Both the position numbers and the translations under genes were made by a program. The notes beneath the pieces were generated by a model. It ran no database searches. It had not been told where the DNA came from and saw only the letters and a list, made by a program, of their open reading frames with translations. From Afipia massiliensis (GTDB taxonomy: Bacteria; Pseudomonadota; Alphaproteobacteria; Rhizobiales; Xanthobacteraceae), in contig NZ_LBIA02000001.1 in assembly GCF_001006325.2 (NCBI RefSeq), positions 3,039,501 through 3,103,500 of the forward strand: a stretch of 64,000 nt of DNA. Direction: 5' to 3'. The stretch's first letter is position 1; each line of letters starts with the position of its first letter. Positions 45,846 through 55,768 of this stretch are shown here, piece by piece.

Positions 45846-46958
45846 ATGAGTACCAGTTCTGTTGCGCGTACCGGCTACACGGCCCACCATGACGGACGTT
45901 CCTCGCGGACTTCCAGCCCTTTGAATATCGTCGGCGGCGCAGCGATTGCGTTTGTGACGCTGGCGTGCGGCTGGACGCTCTACAGCAACGTGTTCGGCAG
46001 CAATCCGTTCGGTGCCGGCGTCGATGCGCCGGCCACTGAGCGGCGCGTCGTGTTCGCCGCTGCAAGACCAGGTCTCGACCAGCAAGCGTTCGCCGATCGC
46101 TTCACCGCGCTGACCGTTGCCGACGCCGAGCCGCCAGCACTCACCGTCGAGCAGAAGAACTACGCCGCATTGCTCGACGTGACCCATTCGCTCGGCGCGC
46201 CGCCGGTCATGTTCAAGCCGACCGTTGTTGCGGCACCTGATAATCAGAAGTCCGCGCCATCGCGGGCCGAGATCGCCAGCGCGCCTGACGTAGCACTTCC
46301 GCCGACGCCGCCTGCGCGCGTTGCCAGCGTGCCGCTTCCATCGGCGCGACCGACCGACTTCAAATTCCCGCAGAGCCGCGTCAAGCCAGGTCACTCCGAG
46401 ATGGTGGAGCGGGCCAAGAACGCCGCGCTCGCCGCGATGGCCAGCAAGACCCCGAGCCTGTTCGACAAGCTGTTCGGCCGCACGACACCCGGTCCCGTTC
46501 TCGCCTATGCCGGCTCCGACGGCGGCGTGATGAGCGACGGCACATCGGCCACACCCGGCGGCTCGAGCGAAGACGACAAGCTGACCGCGATCTACGACAT
46601 CACCGCGCGCACCGTCTACATGCCCAACGGTTCGAAGCTGGAAGCGCATTCCGGCCTCGGCAGCAAGATGGATGATCCGCGTTACGTTCACGTCCGCATG
46701 CACGGCGCGACGCCGCCGCACATCTATACGCTCAAGCCGCGCGAGGCGCTGTTTCACGGCGTGGCGGCGTTGCGGCTGACGCCGGTGGGCGGCGAGGGCG
46801 CGATCCACGGCCGCACCGGCCTGCTCACGCATTCCTACCTGCTGGGGCCGAACGGCGATTCCAACGGTTGCGTGTCGTTCAAGGACTACAACGCGTTCCT
46901 GAAGGCCTATCAGAATGGCGAAGTGAAGCGCCTGGTCGTCGTCGCAAGCATGAACTGA
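45846..46958 (+). CDS. DUF2778 (L,D-transpeptidase-like) cell-envelope protein
   Basis: ATG 45846 has AAGG five bases upstream and gives 370 residues; earlier in-frame ATGs (45801, 45711) are possible. One membrane helix (about 24-44) is followed by a long Ala/Pro-rich periplasmic linker. The C-terminal 130 residues are the DUF2778 domain, with H321 in AIHGRTGLLTHSYLLG and C342 in GDSNGCVSF. The H...S-x-GC arrangement resembles YkuD transpeptidases, so a peptidoglycan role is likely but unproven. Confidence 0.78.
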   Translation: MSTSSVARTGYTAHHDGRSSRTSSPLNIVGGAAIAFVTLACGWTLYSNVFGSNPFGAGVDAPATERRVVFAAARPGLDQQAFADRFTALTVADAEPPALTVEQKNYAALLDVTHSLGAPPVMFKPTVVAAPDNQKSAPSRAEIASAPDVALPPTPPARVASVPLPSARPTDFKFPQSRVKPGHSEMVERAKNAALAAMASKTPSLFDKLFGRTTPGPVLAYAGSDGGVMSDGTSATPGGSSEDDKLTAIYDITARTVYMPNGSKLEAHSGLGSKMDDPRYVHVRMHGATPPHIYTLKPREALFHGVAALRLTPVGGEGAIHGRTGLLTHSYLLGPNGDSNGCVSFKDYNAFLKAYQNGEVKRLVVVASMN

Positions 46959-46973
46959 CGCGCGAGATTTCCT

Positions 46974-48152
46974 TCATCGTGACAGCGCAGGCGCTGCTGC
47001 CGCGCTATCCTCCACTGAAATCGCAGGCGCATGGCTCATCCCGGCCAGCCACCGCATCGGCCGCCACGGCCGGATCAGCCAGTGATACATCGCGAGGGAT
47101 ACGGCGATGGTCGCGAGCCAGATCATCGCGACCTTGCCCCATACCGGCAGCGGCAGATTCATCACCTCGAGGCCGATCAGCAGCAGCGCTGCGTGGTGGA
47201 TGATGTAGACCGGCAGCGTTGCCTCGGTGAGATAAGTCAACGCCGCACTTGCTGAGGGCTTGTACCGCGTGGCGAAGCCCAACGCAGCGCAGACCGCGAA
47301 CCACGCCGTCAATCCGACGAACACGCGCCCCGCGGTGGAAACGCCGAAATACGCCACGCCCGCGAACGCCAGCGCCATCAGCACCGCGAAGCGCGGCGCC
47401 TGCGCGCGCATCTGCGCTTCGATGCCCGGCCACGCCGCGATCGCCGCGCCGAACGCCATGTACATTGCGAAGTAGATGAAGTTGGCCCAGTCGCCGATCA
47501 GGTTCGGCAGGTAAGGCCAGTAGGCGTGAGACGCCGCGACATACAGGCCGAGCGGCAGCGCGGGCAGATACAGCACCGCGGCGCTGAGCCGCGCGGCATT
47601 CGGCGCGCGCCGCGCCAGCCACAACAGCAGCGGCAGCAGCATCAGCGAAATCAAAAACAGATAGGCGAGAAACCAGAGGTGCGACCACGTCAGCAGGTTC
47701 AGGATGCCGAGATTGCGCGGGAAGAAATCGAAAAAGCCGAGCGGCACGTCGGGCTCGACGTCGAGCATCGCCTGCAGCGTGCGCGCCTTGCGCAGGCCGT
47801 GCAGGCCGAGATCGCGGCCATGCATCATCTCGACGTACTTGATGATCGTGCCCGAGGTCCAGATCCCGACGACGAGCGGAACGAGCAGCCGCAGCGCGCG
47901 CTCCCTCATGAACTGCAGCGGGCTGCGCCGGCGCAGCGAGGTCACCGCCGCATAACCCGCGATGGTGAAGAACGTCACCATGGCGGTGACGCGCAGAAAC
48001 TCGGCTGTGATGCCGGCGAACGGCGAGGGCTGCGCGCTCTTGATGTGATAGTAGGGGTCGGCCGAGAAGATCATGAAGGCGTGCAGCAGGATCACCGCCG
48101 CACACAGCACGATACGCAGGGCATCAAGATCGGTCCGGCGCGTCATGCTCAA
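46974..48152 (-). CDS. Acyltransferase family 3 membrane protein
   Basis: A 392-residue protein with about ten helices. RRTDLDALRIVLCAAVILLHAFMIF is the usual first helix of the acyltransferase-3 family, with the conserved His near residue 24, and FMRERALRLLVPLVVG holds the basic motif. YIIHHAALLLIG near the C-terminus is also typical. Members O-acylate polysaccharides, glucans or lipids; the substrate is unknown. Convergent with the DUF2778 gene, 15 bases apart. Confidence 0.85.
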   Translation of the reverse strand: MSMTRRTDLDALRIVLCAAVILLHAFMIFSADPYYHIKSAQPSPFAGITAEFLRVTAMVTFFTIAGYAAVTSLRRRSPLQFMRERALRLLVPLVVGIWTSGTIIKYVEMMHGRDLGLHGLRKARTLQAMLDVEPDVPLGFFDFFPRNLGILNLLTWSHLWFLAYLFLISLMLLPLLLWLARRAPNAARLSAAVLYLPALPLGLYVAASHAYWPYLPNLIGDWANFIYFAMYMAFGAAIAAWPGIEAQMRAQAPRFAVLMALAFAGVAYFGVSTAGRVFVGLTAWFAVCAALGFATRYKPSASAALTYLTEATLPVYIIHHAALLLIGLEVMNLPLPVWGKVAMIWLATIAVSLAMYHWLIRPWRPMRWLAGMSHAPAISVEDSAAAAPALSR

Positions 48153-48266
48153 AGTTCCAAAAAATCCGCTGACTATAAATTCCGTGAAATGCCCTGCATC
48201 TTACGCGGCGGGCTCCAGGCGGGGCAAGGCGCGTGACGCATTCCCGCGCAGGCGCATTCCTCTCCA

Positions 48267-48393
48267 CGTCGTCCCCGCGCAGGCGGGGACCCATAACCAG
48301 CGAATGTGGTGATGGCGAAGGAAAGAGTTGGCCCGCAATCGTGGTTGCACCGATGGCGTACGGAGTATGGGTCCCCGCCTGCGCGGGGACGAC
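48267..48393. repeat. Inverted pair of GC-rich palindromic repeats
   Basis: A unit with GTCCCCGCGCAGGCGGGGAC near 48269 is repeated in opposite orientation near 48371-48393, with about 70 bases between. Each unit is itself a hairpin (CCCCGC/GCGGGG). This is a frequent kind of dispersed repeat in Bradyrhizobiaceae. It lies upstream of the acyltransferase gene. Confidence 0.75.
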
Positions 48394-48449
48394 ATCGCAT
48401 GTGTGATACGCATTGTGCTTCGTCTCCTGTGTCCATGAGATGTGCGTCA

Positions 48450-48965
48450 TCGCCCCTGTTGTTATGACGGCGCGGGGGCGCCCGAAGTCCTCGTTTCCTC
48501 CGCCCTCACATGAGGGCGCGCGGAACGCCGGATGCGCGACGCATCCGCAGCCTCGTGTGCAAAGGTAGAAAGCACACGAGTGTAGTCACCACGGTTGCGC
48601 CGGAGGCATCCGGCGTTCCGCACGCAATGGTTGGAACGGCTTGTTGCGTGAGACACCCCCGGTGGCCGGTGCTGGGTACACCACCGTTGTGTGGACTGAC
48701 GGACTCTTCCATCGCCCTCTGTACGAGGAACGACGGCGTCGTCCTGCCCCTTGGCGCGAAGCCGATGCGCCGGGATGACACGCCTTGGGCCGTCCGCGAA
48801 CGGTGTGGTCGTCATCTCCGTGCCGCGCGAGATCACCCGGTAAGCCGGGAAATTCCACACGCGTCACGGCCTTCGAACACCGCCGCGGCCACCGCATCCC
48901 GCCCCGCGTATCGTGACGATCGCGAAACGCCCCTCATGACGGGGCAGGACAAAAGGAATATAATC
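48450..48965. repeat. About 0.5 kb non-coding dispersed element (probable)
   Basis: No credible gene lies here, though frames run open on both strands. Within it GGAACGCCGGATGC (48518-48531) and GCATCCGGCGTTCC (48605-48618) are inverted copies around a CTCGTGTGC...GCACACGAG inverted pair (48551-48559 and 48571-48579), making a large nested stem of about 100 bases. From memory, this stretch, including the end GTGACGATCGCGAAACGCCC (48911-48930), recurs in many Bradyrhizobiaceae genomes; this was not checked. Confidence 0.55.
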
Positions 48966-48997
48966 CTATTTCAGAATGTCGTCAAGTCTGTGCTGTG

Positions 48998-51421
48998 CTA
49001 TTTGACCTGCAAAGTTTTGCTCTCAATGAAAAAAGCCATCGGAACACTTGGTAGGTGCATTTCCGAACTCGACATTAGGAGAAGACGGTTGACGGTGTTG
49101 TCTTGGATGCCGTCAGACGGAAAAACGCAGGAAATGCGAGCTTCTTCAGTCGCCATACGAGTCTTTTTGATCGCAGATTGGAACTGTTGGTGCGCTCTGG
49201 CGAAACGGGCAGTTAGTTGTGCCTCGCGGTTCGGCTTAGGTCCACGCTCGCGGAGGTTCGATAAATATTTGAAGATGTCGCGCACCAATGCGGGATAGGC
49301 GGCGGAGGTCTCGTCTAGAGCGAGTGCCGCGATGTCCATAACATTCTGCGGGAACACAAATTCAGAGCGCTCGATGTCGCGTGCTAAGGCTGCAAGATTG
49401 GACTGTCCTCCTCCTGCTCTTTGTCGGCTCGCTCTCTTTACCTCGTTCCAACGAAAGCGGCTATCGGTGATGATGCAAGACCCCGTGGCTTGAGCCAAGT
49501 ACATCGACATTTCGAAGTTTGGCGCGAGGCTCATCATACTGAACTGCCCGCCTGTTAAGGAGTCTGTCTGTAAAACGGCCAACGGATCATTTTCCCTGAG
49601 TTGTTCGATGTATCCCAGCGTTTCTTCTTGCTTTGTCGTGTCCAATTCCGGAAGGGCTCGCGATAGTTGGGAAAGCAATTCCTCTCGCGGTAATGACATA
49701 ATGCTACGCCGGAAGTCCTGCCTCATTAGCTCTTCGATGTGGGGCTCCTTATGCCTGTCAATACGCAACCCGGCTGCGCGAGATTCCGCCATATGCAACA
49801 TCTGATCGCGCAAATGGGAATCGAAGTTGCAAGGATCGGGAATTAAGTTAACCAGACCGACTTCGACTAGCGGCATGACGTTGAGAAAGAAAAGGACGGA
49901 TTTGAGAAACTCTTGACGGTAAGTTTTCGGATTTTCGACCGGGCTGTACTTCTTCTTGACCGTGCCTGCGTGGAGAAAAGGGTGCTGGATAATCAACTCG
50001 CCAAAGTACAACGAAGCTCCGAGTGCAAACTTGGTGATGGTCGATGGATGAATGGAGCCGGTATAAATTGCGCGCGCGGTTCCGTCAGGTTTTGGCAAAA
50101 GTTGAAGTAGGTCAGTTTCTAGCGGCCACAGACCCTCGTAAAGGGAATAGACTTTACCTATTTGTTCGTCGGTCAGGTTGCGTCGAACTTGGGTCCAATC
50201 TTTTCCAGGTATGAGCCCTAAGACGTTTACAATGCCATTGTACAGCATGATGTTTCGTTCACGGATGCTGGGCTCACTCCACGTTGGGCGAAGCACAATG
50301 GGCTTTGGCTCACAACACGCCTTGAATAACCATCCAGACCCGCAGCCGCATACGTCACGGGGCCGTAACGGCTTGGTGGGGGGATCTTTCCTTAGAAAGT
50401 CGCGCTGCTTTTCGGTCCTGCCAAATTCGTCTTGATAGTGGACATGGCCATTCTCGAACTTCGCAAACATCTCCCCGCCGAAATTCCAGAGGCCGTCCTT
50501 GGGTGGCAGGAGAGTCTTCCGTAACTCTCCCCAAGGTTCGGAAATACTATTTTCTGGATAGAGCCATTCCTTACGTCCAGCGCCGATATAACGGCGCGCT
50601 CGTGCTTTCAGAACATAGTTGATCCGCGTGACTTCTTGATTCGAGAGTTTCCGCGTGCGGATGAAGGCGTCAGTTCTAATTATTGATTGCCGGTAGTTGC
50701 GGGCGAAGGTTCGCTTCTCGAGTGGGTTGGTCGATGGATCGCGTGCATATTCAAGGTTTGTAAGAATTAGGCAGAAATTGCGAGTGAGCGGGAAGATTGT
50801 CTGTGAAGCCTTTAAGGCGATCGAAGGATCATTTGAATCGGAGGACGTCTTTGCTTCGGGTGGAGCCGCAGGGTTATAAATTGTCACTGGGTGATCGCTG
50901 ACGATGAATTTTATGTCGGCATCTTCAGCGGAAACAATTTCGCGTACTCCTTCGGCCCAGATCGTGCAGTGCATCATGCGGATGCCCTGCATTTCGAACA
51001 TCAATTCGTTTTGGCTAAGTGTGGGATACTGGGTCTTAAGCCAATCCAGCCCTTTGGGCGTTCTTATTTTCTGAATGTCGATATACTCGAAAAGAGTTTG
51101 AAAATGCCGGTGCTGTCTGCTGGCATCAGAGCCAGCAAATGCTCGAATGGCATTCGACCCACGAGCATCGATGTCACCAAACAGGCGACGTTCAATCTCG
51201 TCGTTAATTGAGGTTCCAAAGAAAGTTGAATACAAGTCGAATTGCCGAAAGGCGCGCGAAGTGGGCGCGTCGAATAATGCCCTTTCGGTAATGACGCGGC
51301 CGTCTTCAAGGACTCTTCTGGTCGGATTCACATCGAGATACGCAAGCGTATTACTGCCCGCTTCGAAAAACCCTTCTTGGTACCATTGGGGCACATAGTG
51401 GTTGTTACGCGTTTTCGACAT
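48998..51421 (-). CDS. DUF4238 / SEC-C domain protein of unknown function
   Basis: 807 residues from ATG 51421 (MSKTRNNHYVPQWYQ); an earlier ATG at 51469 would add 16. The N-terminal 280 residues are a DUF4238 domain with NHYVPQWY (7-14) and SDHPV (175-179). A SEC-C zinc motif follows, with C358, C360, C369 and C370 in CGCGSGWLFKACC. The remaining 430 residues are an unrecognised, mainly helical region. In lines I counted, GC is about 48 %, well below the neighbours, and codon use is mixed, which suggests acquisition. It lies alone between the 48 kb repeats and the groEL terminator on the minus strand. A defence role is possible but not shown. Confidence 0.75.
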   Translation of the reverse strand: MSKTRNNHYVPQWYQEGFFEAGSNTLAYLDVNPTRRVLEDGRVITERALFDAPTSRAFRQFDLYSTFFGTSINDEIERRLFGDIDARGSNAIRAFAGSDASRQHRHFQTLFEYIDIQKIRTPKGLDWLKTQYPTLSQNELMFEMQGIRMMHCTIWAEGVREIVSAEDADIKFIVSDHPVTIYNPAAPPEAKTSSDSNDPSIALKASQTIFPLTRNFCLILTNLEYARDPSTNPLEKRTFARNYRQSIIRTDAFIRTRKLSNQEVTRINYVLKARARRYIGAGRKEWLYPENSISEPWGELRKTLLPPKDGLWNFGGEMFAKFENGHVHYQDEFGRTEKQRDFLRKDPPTKPLRPRDVCGCGSGWLFKACCEPKPIVLRPTWSEPSIRERNIMLYNGIVNVLGLIPGKDWTQVRRNLTDEQIGKVYSLYEGLWPLETDLLQLLPKPDGTARAIYTGSIHPSTITKFALGASLYFGELIIQHPFLHAGTVKKKYSPVENPKTYRQEFLKSVLFFLNVMPLVEVGLVNLIPDPCNFDSHLRDQMLHMAESRAAGLRIDRHKEPHIEELMRQDFRRSIMSLPREELLSQLSRALPELDTTKQEETLGYIEQLRENDPLAVLQTDSLTGGQFSMMSLAPNFEMSMYLAQATGSCIITDSRFRWNEVKRASRQRAGGGQSNLAALARDIERSEFVFPQNVMDIAALALDETSAAYPALVRDIFKYLSNLRERGPKPNREAQLTARFARAHQQFQSAIKKTRMATEEARISCVFPSDGIQDNTVNRLLLMSSSEMHLPSVPMAFFIESKTLQVK

Positions 51422-51480
51422 CGGCGCAGTATATGCAATGCTGCTGCTTTTCTGTGCAATGCTTCTCACTATCCCAAATA

Positions 51481-51508
51481 AAAAGGCCCGGTTTGCACCG
51501 GGCCTTTT
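51481..51508. terminator. Terminator after groEL
   Basis: Perfect 11-bp inverted repeat AAAAGGCCCGG (51481-51491) and CCGGGCCTTTT (51498-51508) with a 6-base loop. It is 30 bases past the groEL stop and gives a U tract on the minus strand. Confidence 0.88.
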
Positions 51509-51538
51509 GCATTTTGTAACTGCCTGAGAGACGTGGAC

Positions 51539-53200
<1,662 letters not shown>

Positions 53201-53238
53201 TCAGGAAGATTTGGAATTTCAGATGAGAGAGGGCGCTC

Positions 53239-53556
53239 TTAAGCGGCCTTCTTCTTCGTGGCGGGCAGCCCGGTGATGACGCCCATGATGTCGCTTTCCT
53301 TCATGATCAGGACTTCCTGGCCATCGATCTTGACCTCGGTGCCGGACCACTTGCCGAACAGGACGATGTCACCGACCTTGAGGTCGATCGGGATCAGCTT
53401 GCCGGCCTCGTCGCGGCCGCCCGGGCCGACCGAGAGGATCTCGCCCTGCGAGGGCTTCTCTTTGGCGCTATCCGGAATGATGATGCCGCCAGCGGACTTC
53501 TCTTCGGCGTCGATACGCTTGACCACGACGCGGTCGTGAAGCGGACGGAATTTCAT
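53239..53556 (-). CDS. groS: Co-chaperonin GroES (10 kDa)
   Basis: A 105-residue GroES starting [35 protein letters not shown], with the mobile loop [12 protein letters not shown] intact and the [19 protein letters not shown] end. AGGAGG lies six bases before the ATG. It caps the GroEL ring. First gene of the operon, with a CIRCE site 43-69 bases upstream. Confidence 0.98.
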   Translation of the reverse strand: MKFRPLHDRVVVKRIDAEEKSAGGIIIPDSAKEKPSQGEILSVGPGGRDEAGKLIPIDLKVGDIVLFGKWSGTEVKIDGQEVLIMKESDIMGVITGLPATKKKAA

Positions 53557-53598
53557 GCAGTCCTCCTAATAGATTGACATTGCTGTGTTTTTACGAAT

Positions 53599-53625
53599 TT
53601 AGCAGTCATGGCAGGCGAGTGCTAC
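53599..53625. promoter_or_regulatory. CIRCE element (HrcA operator) upstream of groESL
   Basis: TTAGCAGTC (53599-53607), nine bases, then GAGTGCTAC (53617-53625). The consensus is TTAGCACTC-N9-GAGTGCTAA, so this site differs at two positions, one in each arm. HrcA repressor binding here gives heat-shock control of groES-groEL. Confidence 0.85.
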
Positions 53626-53726
53626 CACGGCTGCATCGGACATAGGCCCATGGCGAGCGCCGGGCAAGGGCTTCTAGCAGAAAAACTGGCAGTCCGATGG
53701 CGCGGCTGCCAATTTTTGCGGGATCG

Positions 53727-54266
53727 TTAATGGGCCGGCGGCTGGGTTGGAGGCGGGGGCTGGGGTGGAGACGGGGGTGTCGCGGCCTTCTCCTTGCGCA
53801 CAATGTCCAGCTCGGGCCGGGGCGCGACCTCCACCGGCATCGGCTTGTCGTTTTTCCAGGCCACCGCGCGGGCGGCCTGCAACGCCAGGAAGCCGAAGGT
53901 GCGCACCGCCGCCCACATGATCCATCGGGTGAGGAAGCCGACGCCGCATACTTCCATCGCCTCGAGAAAGATCGCGTCGGCGCGCTGCCGGGTCGGCGCT
54001 TCCGGGTGCGGCTCGGTGCCGGGTCGCAGCTCGTTATAGAGATAGTCGTGGATCACGGCGGCGCGGCTGTAGCGGCCCCAGGTCGGCAGGATCGCCCAGA
54101 AGAGGCGCGGGACCGATGCCCCGTCGGTCTCGAACAGCTTGTGCACCTCGATCTCGCGGCCGGAGCCTTCGTCGCCGACTTCATAGATGAGCGGCTGTTC
54201 GAGCCGCCATGTCCGGTAATCCACGTCGAGCTGCGTAATGGTGAGTTCGCCGGTGAAACGACTCAT
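53727..54266 (-). CDS. DUF1353 family protein with Pro-rich tail
   Basis: From ATG 54266 (MSRFTGELTITQLD) 179 residues. The first 110 residues are a DUF1353 domain: HKLFETDGASVPRLFWAILPTWGRYSRAAVIHDYLY. This family is common in prophages and tailed-phage-like clusters, but also on chromosomes; no function is known. One hydrophobic helix follows (about 112-135) and the C-terminus is Pro/Gln-rich (PPSPPQPPPPTQPPAH). No other phage gene is nearby, so this is likely a domesticated single gene. Confidence 0.8.
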   Translation of the reverse strand: MSRFTGELTITQLDVDYRTWRLEQPLIYEVGDEGSGREIEVHKLFETDGASVPRLFWAILPTWGRYSRAAVIHDYLYNELRPGTEPHPEAPTRQRADAIFLEAMEVCGVGFLTRWIMWAAVRTFGFLALQAARAVAWKNDKPMPVEVAPRPELDIVRKEKAATPPSPPQPPPPTQPPAH

Positions 54267-54302
54267 GGCCCCGCTCCGTATTGACGAGAGCGAGACTCGC
54301 AC

Positions 54303-54694
54303 GGGCGCGGCGCGCTGTCAGCAGCAGCTTTGTCAGCAGTCTCGGTGTCATGCTGCTACTGCCTTGAAAGGCAACACTTTATTTAACATTTAAGCTTGTG
54401 ATGAAGCTTCGTAATGCGTCAGATTCTTGAACAGCGCGTTTGTTCGCGACGTGGAATCCGGTTCGCGACTTTCGCGCTCAACTGAGCCTTTTCCGGCGAA
54501 GTGGACGTTCGGTTCGCCGCCAGAAAATGCTCCCTGAAAGTGGGTGCGAGCGCGTTCGACAAAACCGGTTGCCATCCCCGGATCAAGTCCGAGGACAAGC
54601 TATTTGCCGATCGCCTCCGAACATCTTTGTTGGTCGCGTTTTCTACGACGGACCGGAAGGCCACTTCGTCGGAAAACGCTCTAAGGAGGTTCTG
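54303..54694. other. Intergenic region with decayed repeat sequence, upstream of usg
   Basis: About 390 bases between the DUF1353 gene (minus) and usg (plus). TTTTCCGGCGAAGTGG (54488-54503) and the later GGCCACTTCGTCGGAAAA (54659-54676) are partial inverted copies of each other and look like remains of a common intergenic repeat. An AT-rich patch at 54369-54420 may be a promoter. No gene is supported although one frame is open. Confidence 0.4.
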
Positions 54695-55009
54695 ATGATC
54701 TCGAAAGCGATGGTCCCGCAGGACGCTGCCTGTGATGGCGTTGTCTCGGAGGACTTCAAGCGGCAACTCGCCGGTTACGGTTTGACGACGGCCGAAATTC
54801 TTTACCGTCGCCCCGATCATCGCTGGCTGCTGCAATCCTACGTCTGGCAGAACTACGATCTGTTCCCGAAATTTCCGGCGCTGCAGGACTTCCTGAACTT
54901 CTGGCAGAACAAGCTCGAAGGTCCGCTGGTCTCGGTCACCGTCGCGCATTCGAAGCTGATCAAGCCGGCGGAGTTGAAGGCGGTCGACGGTCTGTTCCGG
55001 CTGCACTGA
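54695..55009 (+). CDS. usg: Usg family protein
   Basis: ATG 54695 follows AAGGAGG by five bases and gives 104 residues; the open frame to 54440 is repeat sequence. The core YGLTTAEILYRRPDHRWLLQSYVWQNYDLFPKFPALQDFLNFWQ...VAHSKLIKPAELKAVDGLFRLH is a near-complete Usg protein, conserved in alphaproteobacteria and first named as a gene next to trp genes in Caulobacter. Its role is unknown. The N-terminal 20 residues are variable. Confidence 0.88.
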   Translation: MISKAMVPQDAACDGVVSEDFKRQLAGYGLTTAEILYRRPDHRWLLQSYVWQNYDLFPKFPALQDFLNFWQNKLEGPLVSVTVAHSKLIKPAELKAVDGLFRLH

Positions 55010-55122
55010 CGGACTGGATTTTGAAAGGCTTGCCGGCGCGCATTGTCCGCGCGGCGGGCAATGGCTAGTCTTCCCGGGCCACGCTGCGACAAACGCAGCG
55101 GGTCAAGACAGGGAGGCCGCAC

Positions 55123-55713
55123 ATGGCTAAAACGAAATCGGCCACAACAAAATCCGCCAAGACAAGATCGGCGAGAGCTAAGTCTGCAAAGGCGAAATCA
55201 GCGGCGCGATCCGTCGCCCTGAAAAAATCCGCGCCGCGCAAGAAGGTCGCCGCATCCACATCCCGCACCAAAGCCAAATCGGGCAAGCCGCGTGCATCGG
55301 CCGCGCGAAGCGCGCCTGCGAAACAAGTTCGTCCGAAGCAGCGCTTCGTGGTCAGTCACCATCGTGAGGAAGACTTTCGTGCCGATGGCTTGCGTGCCTA
55401 TGCTCAGTACCGCGATCTCGGCATCGCGGAGGGCACCCATGGGCTCGCGCGTGCGCATGTCATTCGCCTGATCGGGCCGTGCGATCCGAAGGAAGTCTCG
55501 AAGCTGCATTTCCACGGCGTCGAGTTTCAGATGGTCTACGTCCTGAAAGGCTGGGTGAAGACCTATCTCGAAGGGGAAGGCGAGATCATGATGCGCGAAG
55601 GCAGCAGCTGGACGCAGCCACCGCGCATCAGGCATCTGATCCGCGACTACTCGGACGATTGCGAGTTGCTGGAGGTGATCCTGCCGGCGGATTTCGAGAC
55701 GGTGGAGCTGTGA
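55123..55713 (+). CDS. Cupin domain protein with basic histone H1-like N-terminal tail
   Basis: 196 residues. The first 75 are almost only Lys, Ser, Ala, Thr and Arg in short repeats (KSAKTRSARAKSAKAKSA), like a histone H1 tail. From about 95 to 190 there is one cupin barrel: HFHGVEFQMVYVLKGWVKTYLEGEGE with metal-ligand His/Glu residues and WTQPPRIRHLIRDYSDDCELLEV with the last His. The tail would bind DNA or other polyanions; the cupin would bind a metal and perhaps a small ligand. Function unknown. Confidence 0.75.
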   Translation: MAKTKSATTKSAKTRSARAKSAKAKSAARSVALKKSAPRKKVAASTSRTKAKSGKPRASAARSAPAKQVRPKQRFVVSHHREEDFRADGLRAYAQYRDLGIAEGTHGLARAHVIRLIGPCDPKEVSKLHFHGVEFQMVYVLKGWVKTYLEGEGEIMMREGSSWTQPPRIRHLIRDYSDDCELLEVILPADFETVEL

Positions 55714-55768
55714 ACGGAAAATCCAGGGCCTCCGGTGCCGGTCAGATTTCTCCGAGTCATCGGTAGCG

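Noticed and set aside
48267..48393. Possible CRISPR repeats
   Set aside because: Only two copies, in opposite directions, each itself palindromic, without regular spacers or cas genes.
48510..49298. 262-codon plus-strand frame through the repeat element into the DUF4238 gene
   Set aside because: It starts in non-coding repeats and ends antisense to the DUF4238 gene, with no ribosome site or recognisable domain.
53727..54266. DUF1353 gene as sign of a prophage
   Set aside because: No integrase, terminase, capsid, tail or lysis genes lie nearby, and GC is normal.
54440..54694. 85-codon N-terminal extension of usg
   Set aside because: It lies in repeat-like DNA; the Usg family begins shortly after ATG 54695, which has a strong AAGGAGG.
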